Part shown: positions 51,204-58,748 of the stretch, one piece after another
How positions within the stretch are numbered: position 1 is the stretch's first letter
How the letters are laid out: every line of letters begins with the position of its first letter
The notes under the pieces: model-generated
Databases searched by the model: none
Seen by the model: only the letters and a program-made list of their open reading frames with translations
What the model was told of the DNA's origin: nothing
DNA from: Embleya sp040605455
GTDB taxonomy: Bacteria; Actinomycetota; Actinomycetes; Streptomycetales; Streptomycetaceae
Length of the DNA: 58,748 bases
Assembly (NCBI RefSeq): GCF_040605455.1
Contig: NZ_JBEXCV010000042.1
Span: forward strand, 1 to 58,748
Direction: 5' to 3'
Program-made: the position numbers and the translations under genes

Positions 51204-54200
51204 ATGGAGAACGAGGGCAGGCTGCGGAACTACCTCAAGCAGGCGGTTGGGGAACTGCAGGACACACGCGAGCGCCTGCAGGAACTGGAGCGGGCGGCCG
51301 GCGAGCCGATCGCGATCGTCGGCATGGCCTGTCGCTTCCCGGGCGGTGTCGTCACGCCCGACGGATTGTGGGAGCTGGTGGTCGAGGGCCGGGACGCGGT
51401 CGGCGACTTCCCCACCGACCGCGGCTGGGACATCGACGGCCGGTACGACCCCAACCCCGGCGTGCCGGGCAGCTTCTACGCCCAAGGCGGTGGATTCCTG
51501 CACGACGCGGCCGAGTTCGACGCCGACTTCTTCGGGATCTCGCCGCGGGAGGCGTTGGCGATGGACCCGCAGCAGCGGCTGCTCCTGGAGACCTCCTGGG
51601 AGGCACTGGAGCGGACCGGGATGGACCCGCAGTCGTTGCGAGGCAGCGAAACCGGGGTGTTCGTCGGGCTGATGGGCCACGGCGGCCAGCGGTACGGGCT
51701 CGGCGCGGAGGAGTCCGGACAGGGCGGCGACGGGTTCGGCGGGACCGGTAGTGCGGCCAGCGTCGCCTCCGGCCGGATCGCGTACCTGCTCGGCCTGGAG
51801 GGTCCGGCACTGACGGTCGACACGGCGTGCTCGTCGTCGCTGGCCACGATGCACCTGGCGAGCCGGGCGCTGCGGATCGGGGAGTGCTCGCTGGCGCTGG
51901 CCGGCGGCGCGTCGGTGATGGCGTCCCTGGACACGTTCGTGGATTTCTCGCGCCAGCGCGGGCTGGCCGAGGACGGCCGATGCAAGGCGTTCTCGGCGTC
52001 GGCGGACGGGACCGGGTGGTCCGAGGGCGTCGGCATGGTGGTGTTGGAGCGGCTCTCCGACGCCCGGCGGCTCGGGCACCCGGTGCTTGCGGTGATCCGC
52101 GGCAGCGCGGTGAACTCCGACGGCGCCTCCAACGGCCTGACCGCTCCGAACGGGCCGTCCCAGCAGCGGGTCATCCGCCAGGCACTGGCCGACGCGAGCC
52201 TGACACCGTCCGACGTGGACGTCGTGGACGCGCACGGGACCGGCACCCGGCTCGGCGACCCGATCGAGGCGCAGGCGCTGCTGGCGACCTACGGCCGGGA
52301 ACGCCCGCAGGGGCAGCCGCTGTGGCTGGGATCGTTGAAGTCCAACATCGGACACACCCAGGCCGCCGCCGGAGTCGGTGGCGTGATCAAGATGGTGTCG
52401 GCCATCCGGCACGGTGTGCTGCCCAGGACGCTGCACGTCGACGAGCCGACGCCCGCGGTGGACTGGGCGTCGGGTGCGGTGGAGCTGCTGACCGAGGCGC
52501 GCGCCTGGCCCGAGACCGGCCGGCCGCGCCGGGCCGCGGTCTCGGCATTCGGGATCAGCGGCACCAACGCCCACCTGATCATCGAGCAGGCCCCGCCTGA
52601 GCCCGAGCCGGAGTCCGAGTCGGGGCCGGGGCAGGAGCCCGGGCACGCGGCGGTGCCGCTGCTGCTGTCCGCCTCCTCGACGACGGCGCTCGCGGCCAGG
52701 GCACGGCAGGTGCACGCCCACATCACGGCGAATCCGGATACGCCCGTGGCCGGCGCGCTGGCCACCCGTGCGCCCAGACTTGTCCACCGCGCCGCCGTGA
52801 CCGGCGAGGACCCGTCGGCGGGACTGCTCGCGCTGGCCGAGGGGCGGCCTTCCCCGGACGTCCTGCTCGGCGTCGCCCGCGCCCGCGGCAAGACGGTGTT
52901 CGTCTTCCCCGGCCAGGGCTCGCAGTGGTCCGGGATGGCCCTGGACCTGTACCGCGAATCGCACGTCTTTCGCGCCCGACTCGACGACTGCGCCGACGCC
53001 TTGAGACCCCTGGTCGACTGGGACCTCCTCGACGCGCTCGCCGGGCCACTGGATCGGGTCGACGTGGTGCAGCCGGCCCTGTGGGCCGTGATGATCTCGG
53101 TCGCCGAGCTGTGGCAGCACCACGGCATGGCCCCCGACGCGGTGCTGGGTCATTCCCAGGGCGAGATCGCCGCCGCATACGTTGCCGGCGCGTTGTCCCT
53201 CGCGGACTCCGCGGCCGTCGTCGCGCTGCGCAGCAAAGCCATCACGCGACTGGCCGGCACCGGCGGCATGGCGTCCGTGCAACTCCCGGCGGCCGACGTC
53301 GCGCACCGGATCGAGCGGTACGCGGGCGCGGTGGAGATCGCCGCGATCAACGGGCCCGGCAGCACGGTCGTCTCCGGTACGCCCGTCGACCTGGCCGATC
53401 TCGTCGCGTCCTGCACGGCCGACGAGATCCGCGCGCGGATCATCCCGGTGGACTACGCCTCGCACTCCGCGCACGTCGAGGCCCTGCGCGACGAGATCGT
53501 GACGGCACTGTCCGGCATCGAGCCGCGACCCACCCGGGTTCCGTTCCACTCCACCGTCACCGACGAGGTGGTGGCCGGCCCGGAGCTGGACGCCGAGTAC
53601 TGGTTCCGCAACCTGCGCCGCACCGTCGGCTTCGCCGCGGGCACTCGCGCGCTGCTGGACCAGGGGCACCGGGTGTTCGTCGAGGTCAGCGCCCACCCCG
53701 TGCTCACGACCGCCATCGGCGAGACGGTCGAGGAGGCGGAGACGTCCGACGCGGTCGTGCTGGAGTCGTTGCGCCGCGACGAGGACGGGCCGACCCGCTT
53801 CCGCGCCGCCCTGGCCAAGGCGTACGTGCACGGCGTCGACGTCGACTGGCGAATTCCGCCCGCCATGGCGCAGTTGCCGACCTACCCGTTCCAACGTCGG
53901 CGCTACTGGCTGAAGGAGCTCGCCGCCGTCGGCGACACCTCGGCGCTGGGTCTGCAACGAGCCGACCACCCGCTGCTCGGCGCGGCACTGCGCACGGCGG
54001 ACACGGAAATGCTCGTACTCACTGGACGGTTGTCCCGCGCCGCCCAGCCGTGGCTGGCCGAGCACGGGCTGCTCGATCGCGAGCGGGGCGAGTCGGTGCT
54101 GCTGCCCGGTGCGGCGATGGTCGAGCTCGCCCTGCATGCCGGGGACCGGGTCGCATGCGGTCACCTGGCCGAACTGACCATCCAGGCACCGGTGGTCATC

Positions 54201-57200
54201 GACGCCGACCTGGACCTGCAGGTGCTGATCGGCGCGGAAGCCGACGGCGGCCGGCCGGTGAGCGTGCACACCAGCCCGAGCGGGCGGGACGACTGGACCC
54301 GGCACGCGACGGGCCTGTTGACCGCGCAGGGACGCGCGACGGCCGACGACCTGACCGCCTGGCCGCCGCCGGGCGCGGTTGCCGTGCCGTTGGACGGGTT
54401 CTACGAGTCGCTGGCCGATCGTGGCTACTCGTACGGACCGGCCTTTCGTGGCGTGCGCGCCGCGTGGCAGGACGGCGACGTGATCTACGCATCGGTCGCG
54501 CTGCCGGAGGATCAGGACGTGTCCGGTTTCGGACTGCACCCCGCGCTGTTGGACGCGTCGCTGCACGCGGCCGGCCTGGCCGGGCCGGACGGCCTACGCA
54601 TGCCGTTCGGCTGGACCGACGTGCGTCTGCACGCCACCGGCGCCAGGGCGGTCCGGGTGCGGCTGACCCCGGTCGGGTCGAGTTCGATGGCCGTGCTCGT
54701 GACCGACGAGGCCGGGCAGGTGGTGGCCTCGGTGGGCGAACTGGCGCTGCGGCCGGTGGAGGCGGGTGCGTTCGGGCGCACCCGGGTGGACGACTCGGCG
54801 CTGTTCGGCCTGGATATGGTGCCGGTCGAGCTGCCGGATCCGCCCGCGGAGCAGGGCTGGGTCACGCTTTCGGAAGGGCACGACCGCCCGGCCTCGCTGT
54901 CGTCGGCGACGGCCGTGTTGTGGACGTGCCCCACCGGCGAGCTCGAGGAGGTCGTCGCCCGGACGTTGGGCTTTGTGCGGGAGTGGGTCGCGGAGCGACA
55001 CCTCGCGGATGTCCCGCTCGTCGTGCTCACCCGGGCGGATGAGCTCGCACACCGAGCGGTGGCCGGACTTCTGCGCACCGCGCGCACCGAGCATCCGGGC
55101 CGGCTCCGGCACCTCGACGTCGACGACCACCCGTACACGCAAGAGGCGTTGCCCGCCGCGATGGTCGCCGACCATCCGGAGCTGATCATCCGCGCCGGAG
55201 TCGGCGCGGTGCCGCGGCTGGTGCGGGCGTCCGCGTCGCCGGCGCTGCCGGCGCCCAAGGATCAGCCGTGGCGACTGTCCCTGACCTATCGCGGTGAACT
55301 GGACGGATTGTCGCTCACCGGGTGCCCCGAGGCGCTGCGCCCGCTCGCGGCGGGCGAGGTGCGGATCGCGGTGCGCGCGGGTGGGCTGAACTTCAAGGCC
55401 GTGCTGCTGGAACTGGGCATGGTGGCGCAGGACGGATGGTCGTCGCTGGGCGAGGGTGCGGGGATCGTGCTGGAGGTCGGTGCGGATGTCACCGGACTGG
55501 CCCCCGGCGACCGGGTGATGGGTCTGTTCACGGGCGGTCTGGGGTCGGTCACGATCTCCGATCGCCGGCTGGTCGTGGCGATGCCGAAGCGCATGTCCTT
55601 CGCGCAGGCCGCCGGTGTTCCGGTGGTGCATCTGACGGCCTACTACGGTCTCGCGGACCTGGCCGGACTGCGCTCGGGCGAGTCGTTGCTGCTGCACGCG
55701 GCGACCGGTGGGGTGGGTTTCGCGGCCCTGCAACTCGCCAGGCACTGGGGTGCCGAGGTGTTCGGCACCGCCAGTGCCGGCAAGCGGGACGTGCTGCGCG
55801 CCTGGGGTTTCGACGACGACCACCTCGCGGACTCCCGCAGCCTGGGCTACGCCACGCGGTTCGCGACCAGCACCGGCGGTCGCGGCGTGGACGTGGTGCT
55901 CAACGCACTGGCCCACGAGCACGTCGAGGAGTCGCTGGCCCTGCTGCCGCGCGGTGGGCGATTCGTGGAGATGGGCAAGACCGACATCCGCGACCCCCAG
56001 GAGATCGCGGAGACGTATCCCGGGGTGCGGTACCGGGCGTTCGACGTGATGGAGGCCGGGTTCGAGCGCATCGGTGAGATGCTGGAGGAGATCCGCGTCC
56101 TGTTCGACGAGGGCGCGCTGCGACCGATGCCGCTCACCACGTTCGCCGTCCACCGCGCGCCGGAGGCGTTCCGGTATCTCAGCCAGGCGCGGCACGTCGG
56201 CAAGATCGTGCTGACCTTGCCCGCGCCGCTCGACCCCGACGGCACGGTGCTGGTCACCGGCGGGACGGGGGTGCTCGGCGCACTCGTCGCCCGGCATCTG
56301 GTCGCCGAACACGGCGTGCGCCGACTGCTGTTGACGAGCAGACGTGGCCCGGCGGCCGAGGGCGCGACCGAACTGCTCGCGGACCTGCGTGCGGCGGGCG
56401 CCGAGGTGTCCGTGGTGGCATGCGATGTCTCCGACCGGGTCTCCGTGGCGGAGCTGGTCCGTTCCGCGCACCGGCTGACCGGGGTGATCCACGCGGCCGG
56501 GGTGATGTCCGACGGCGTGCTGGAGGCCCTGACCCGGGCGGATCTCGACACCGTGCTGCGGGCGAAGGCGCAGTCGGCGTGGCACCTGCACGAGCTGACC
56601 CGCGATCACGACCTCTCCCTGTTCGTGCTGTTCTCCTCGGCCGCCGGGGTGCTGGGCAACGCGGGTCAGGGTGGGTACGCCGCGGCGAACGCCTTCCTCG
56701 ACGGTCTCGCGGAACATCGGCGCGGGCTGGGGCTGCCCGGCACCTCGATCGCCTGGGGTCTGTGGGCGCGAGAGAGCGCGATGACCGGCCACATGAGCGA
56801 GATCGACCGGGAACGGTTGGCCCGGATGGGTCTGGGTGCGATCACCGACGAGCAGGGCCTGGCCCTGTTCGACGCCGCACTCGACCTGCACCGTTCGGTG
56901 GTGGCGGCGGTGCCGGTCGACGTGGCCCGGCTCCGCAAGAGCGGCCGTCCGGTGCCCGACGTGCTGTTCGCACTGGATTCGGCCGCGTCGATCCGGCGCC
57001 GGGTCGTGACGGCGAGTGCGGCGACCCACGCGGACCGGCTCGTCGAGTTGCCCGAACGGCAGCGGCGCGAGGAACTGCTAAATCTGGTACGGGAGTCCGC
57101 GGCGGTCGTGCTCGGACACAGCACGGCTGCGGCGGTCGACGCGGACAGCGCGTTCAAGGAACTCGGGTTCGACTCGCTGACGGCGGTGGAGCTGCGCAAC

Positions 57201-57518
57201 CGGCTGGGCAACGGCACGGGGCTGCGACTGCCACCGACGGTCGTCTTCGACCACCCGACACCGGCCGAGCTCGCCCGGTTCCTGGACGAACTGCTGGTGC
57301 CCACCGAGGAAACGACCGTGCGCTCGATCGTGACGGAACTCGACCGGCTCGTGGTGGCACAACTCGACGAGAACGAGCGAGGTGAGCTTGCCAGGCAGTT
57401 GCAGGAGGTGCTGCGCCGGCTCGCGGCACCCGCCGACCCAGGTGAGGAGCGCGACTTCACCGCGGCCTCCGACGACGAACTTTTCGACTTTATCGACGGC
57501 GAACTCGACACCGCGTGA
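51204..57518 (+). CDS. Type I modular polyketide synthase, one fully reducing module (KS-AT-DH-ER-KR-ACP)
   Basis: A 2104-residue single extension module. It has an N-terminal docking helix (1-33) and a KS with Cys209 (DTACSSSL), His344 (HGTGT) and His384 (NIGHTQ). The AT has Ser651 in GHSQG and YASH at 751-754, the methylmalonyl-CoA pattern. In the DH, His954 lies in an unusual motif about five residues longer than HxxxGxxxxP, with Asp1117 in LLDASLH. The ER has HAATGGVGFAAL near 1498. The KR has Ser1812 and Tyr1825 and a B-type-like MSD motif. The ACP Ser1991 is in GFDSL. A C-terminal docking region ends the protein. If the DH works, it adds a saturated methyl-branched unit. It needs an upstream partner because it has no loading domain. 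Confidence 0.96.
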   Translation: MENEGRLRNYLKQAVGELQDTRERLQELERAAGEPIAIVGMACRFPGGVVTPDGLWELVVEGRDAVGDFPTDRGWDIDGRYDPNPGVPGSFYAQGGGFLHDAAEFDADFFGISPREALAMDPQQRLLLETSWEALERTGMDPQSLRGSETGVFVGLMGHGGQRYGLGAEESGQGGDGFGGTGSAASVASGRIAYLLGLEGPALTVDTACSSSLATMHLASRALRIGECSLALAGGASVMASLDTFVDFSRQRGLAEDGRCKAFSASADGTGWSEGVGMVVLERLSDARRLGHPVLAVIRGSAVNSDGASNGLTAPNGPSQQRVIRQALADASLTPSDVDVVDAHGTGTRLGDPIEAQALLATYGRERPQGQPLWLGSLKSNIGHTQAAAGVGGVIKMVSAIRHGVLPRTLHVDEPTPAVDWASGAVELLTEARAWPETGRPRRAAVSAFGISGTNAHLIIEQAPPEPEPESESGPGQEPGHAAVPLLLSASSTTALAARARQVHAHITANPDTPVAGALATRAPRLVHRAAVTGEDPSAGLLALAEGRPSPDVLLGVARARGKTVFVFPGQGSQWSGMALDLYRESHVFRARLDDCADALRPLVDWDLLDALAGPLDRVDVVQPALWAVMISVAELWQHHGMAPDAVLGHSQGEIAAAYVAGALSLADSAAVVALRSKAITRLAGTGGMASVQLPAADVAHRIERYAGAVEIAAINGPGSTVVSGTPVDLADLVASCTADEIRARIIPVDYASHSAHVEALRDEIVTALSGIEPRPTRVPFHSTVTDEVVAGPELDAEYWFRNLRRTVGFAAGTRALLDQGHRVFVEVSAHPVLTTAIGETVEEAETSDAVVLESLRRDEDGPTRFRAALAKAYVHGVDVDWRIPPAMAQLPTYPFQRRRYWLKELAAVGDTSALGLQRADHPLLGAALRTADTEMLVLTGRLSRAAQPWLAEHGLLDRERGESVLLPGAAMVELALHAGDRVACGHLAELTIQAPVVIDADLDLQVLIGAEADGGRPVSVHTSPSGRDDWTRHATGLLTAQGRATADDLTAWPPPGAVAVPLDGFYESLADRGYSYGPAFRGVRAAWQDGDVIYASVALPEDQDVSGFGLHPALLDASLHAAGLAGPDGLRMPFGWTDVRLHATGARAVRVRLTPVGSSSMAVLVTDEAGQVVASVGELALRPVEAGAFGRTRVDDSALFGLDMVPVELPDPPAEQGWVTLSEGHDRPASLSSATAVLWTCPTGELEEVVARTLGFVREWVAERHLADVPLVVLTRADELAHRAVAGLLRTARTEHPGRLRHLDVDDHPYTQEALPAAMVADHPELIIRAGVGAVPRLVRASASPALPAPKDQPWRLSLTYRGELDGLSLTGCPEALRPLAAGEVRIAVRAGGLNFKAVLLELGMVAQDGWSSLGEGAGIVLEVGADVTGLAPGDRVMGLFTGGLGSVTISDRRLVVAMPKRMSFAQAAGVPVVHLTAYYGLADLAGLRSGESLLLHAATGGVGFAALQLARHWGAEVFGTASAGKRDVLRAWGFDDDHLADSRSLGYATRFATSTGGRGVDVVLNALAHEHVEESLALLPRGGRFVEMGKTDIRDPQEIAETYPGVRYRAFDVMEAGFERIGEMLEEIRVLFDEGALRPMPLTTFAVHRAPEAFRYLSQARHVGKIVLTLPAPLDPDGTVLVTGGTGVLGALVARHLVAEHGVRRLLLTSRRGPAAEGATELLADLRAAGAEVSVVACDVSDRVSVAELVRSAHRLTGVIHAAGVMSDGVLEALTRADLDTVLRAKAQSAWHLHELTRDHDLSLFVLFSSAAGVLGNAGQGGYAAANAFLDGLAEHRRGLGLPGTSIAWGLWARESAMTGHMSEIDRERLARMGLGAITDEQGLALFDAALDLHRSVVAAVPVDVARLRKSGRPVPDVLFALDSAASIRRRVVTASAATHADRLVELPERQRREELLNLVRESAAVVLGHSTAAAVDADSAFKELGFDSLTAVELRNRLGNGTGLRLPPTVVFDHPTPAELARFLDELLVPTEETTVRSIVTELDRLVVAQLDENERGELARQLQEVLRRLAAPADPGEERDFTAASDDELFDFIDGELDTA

Positions 57519-57552
57519 TCTCGCACGTCCGAACGGAAGGGGGCTGCCCGCG

Positions 57553-58748
57553 ATGTCCAACGAGCAGAAGCTTCGAGAGTATCTGAGGCGGGTCACGACG
57601 GACCTGCAGCGTGCACAGCGGGAGCTGCGCGACGCCGAGGCCGTCGCTCGCGAGCCGATCGCGATCGTCGGAATGGCGAGCCGATTCCCGGGCGCCGCGC
57701 GCACCCCCGAGGACCTGTGGGAACTGCTCCGCGACGGCGGGGACGCCCTCACCGAATTCCCGACCGACCGCGGCTGGGACATCGACCGGCTGTCCGATCC
57801 AGATCCCGACACGCCGGGCACCACCTATCTGACGCGGGGCGGGTTCTTATCCGATGCGGGCCGGTTCGACGCCGAGTTCTTCGGGATCTCGCCGCGGGAG
57901 GCGTTGGCGATGGACCCGCAGCAGCGGCTGCTGCTGGAGACCTCGTGGGAGGCATTGGAGAACGCCCGCATCGACCCGGCCTCGCTCCGGGGCAGCTCGG
58001 GTGGCGTGTTCGTCGGCGTGATCCCGCAGGAGTACATGCCTCGCGCCGGGGAGACGCCCGCCGAGTTGGAAGGCTTCGTGCTCACCGGCGGCACCACCAG
58101 TGTCGCGTCGGGTCGGATCTCCTATGTGCTGGGTTTGTTGGGACCGGCGATGACGCTGGATACGGCGTGTTCGTCGTCGTTGGTGTCGATACACCTGGCA
58201 GAGCAGTCGCTGCGGAGCGGGGAATGCGACATCGCGTTGGCGGGCGGCGCCACCGTGATGGCCGGCCCCAGCGTGTTCGTGGAGTTCTCCCGGCAGCGCG
58301 GGCTCGCGCCGGACGGGCGCTGCAAGGCGTTCGCGGCCGCGGCGGACGGCACCGGATTCTCCGAGGGGGTGGGGGTGCTGGTGCTGGCGCGGTTGTCGGT
58401 GGCCAGGCAGCGGGGGCTGCCGGTGCTTGCGGTGATTCGTGGCAGTGCGGTGAACTCCGACGGCGCCTCCAACGGCCTGACCGCGCCGAACGGCCCGTCC
58501 CAGCAGCGGGTGATCCGTCAGGCGCTGACCAACGCCGGCCTCTCTCCCGCCGAGGTGGATGTGGTGGAGGCGCACGGCACCGGCACGCGGTTGGGTGATC
58601 CGATCGAGGCGCAGGCGCTGCTGGCCACGTATGGGCAGGCGCGTTCGGCCGGTTCGGACGATCAGCCGCTTCTGTTGGGCTCGTTGAAGTCGAATATCGG
58701 GCATACCCAGGCCGCGGCGGGGGTGGCCGGGGTGATCAAGTTGGTCAT
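57553..58748 (+). CDS. Type I modular polyketide synthase, N-terminal part (cut by window end)
   Basis: At least 398 residues: a docking helix (MSNEQKLREYLRRVTTDLQ) and most of a KS domain with Cys206 (DTACSSSL), His341 (HGTGT) and His381 (NIGHTQ). It is an extension KS. GGAAGGGGG lies about ten bases before the ATG, 34 bp after the previous PKS stop, so the two are co-transcribed. Leu99 is encoded by TTA (57847-57849), rare in this DNA and suggesting bldA dependence. Parts of the KS are nearly identical at DNA level to the first PKS. AT specificity and reducing domains are beyond the window. Confidence 0.95.
   Translation, partial: MSNEQKLREYLRRVTTDLQRAQRELRDAEAVAREPIAIVGMASRFPGAARTPEDLWELLRDGGDALTEFPTDRGWDIDRLSDPDPDTPGTTYLTRGGFLSDAGRFDAEFFGISPREALAMDPQQRLLLETSWEALENARIDPASLRGSSGGVFVGVIPQEYMPRAGETPAELEGFVLTGGTTSVASGRISYVLGLLGPAMTLDTACSSSLVSIHLAEQSLRSGECDIALAGGATVMAGPSVFVEFSRQRGLAPDGRCKAFAAAADGTGFSEGVGVLVLARLSVARQRGLPVLAVIRGSAVNSDGASNGLTAPNGPSQQRVIRQALTNAGLSPAEVDVVEAHGTGTRLGDPIEAQALLATYGQARSAGSDDQPLLLGSLKSNIGHTQAAAGVAGVIKLV

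Noticed and set aside
48993..54566. Very long minus-strand open frame (over 1800 codons) opposite the SARP and first PKS genes
   Set aside because: It is the mirror of high-GC coding DNA. Its translation is Arg/Gly/His-rich with no family motif, whereas the plus strand has clear domains.
1..58748. CRISPR arrays, tRNA or rRNA genes, insertion sequences
   Set aside because: No regularly spaced palindromic repeats with unique spacers, no cloverleaf or ribosomal RNA sequence, and no transposase motif were seen on reading through. The only tandem repeats are the short arrays listed.

Overview
The window is very GC-rich, with strong third-position GC bias, GTG/TTG starts, GGAGG-type ribosome binding sites and rare TTA codons. 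Gene content (MurT/GatD pair, SARP and PaaX regulators, modular type I PKS) indicates a Streptomyces-like actinomycete. The genus cannot be fixed from the sequence alone.

Positions 1-42,000 are chromosomal and accessory genes in small units. In order: a TetR regulator with a CYP125-like P450; a stand-alone ricin-type lectin; GtrA and FabF; a stretch of decayed genes (response-regulator and FtsX remnants, 5.2-5.85 kb); a phage-like amidase; a DUF3037/HipA-like kinase pair with a MarR regulator opposite; an NAD-dependent epimerase-like gene; a frameshifted ECF sigma gene; an RsbW-like ATPase behind a perfect 20-bp palindrome; a PaaX regulator divergent from a flavin monooxygenase/alcohol dehydrogenase pair; ArsR with a CDF metal exporter; the murT-gatD operon; uracil-DNA glycosylase; a frameshifted VOC gene; a PAP2/lipid-kinase fusion; ADP-ribosylglycohydrolase; VOC; acyl-CoA dehydrogenase; thiolase with a 53-residue proline-rich protein; a UvrA2-type ATPase; an amide-use operon (AmiC-like sensor, permease, formamidase) with a MarR gene opposite; a luciferase-like monooxygenase; and membrane or envelope proteins, one of them PQQ-propeller-like.

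From about 42.2 kb to the right edge the window holds the left end of a modular polyketide cluster. It begins with a flavin reductase and a LuxR-type regulator carrying a TTA codon. A tightly packed five-gene operon for methoxymalonyl-ACP follows (FkbK-, FkbG-, FkbJ-, FkbI- and FkbH-like), then a large SARP regulator, a complete KS-AT-DH-ER-KR-ACP module (2104 aa) and the start of a second PKS cut by the window end. Both PKS proteins begin with docking helices and extension-type KS domains, so the loading module lies elsewhere. The AT seen here looks methylmalonyl-specific, so the methoxymalonate-using module should also lie outside the window.

The regulatory sequence around the cluster is the least ordinary part. 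Five exact-length 15-bp tandem repeats lie between fkbH and the SARP gene. A separate 15-bp tandem pair lies upstream of the methoxymalonyl operon. TTA codons occur in the LuxR gene and in the second PKS.
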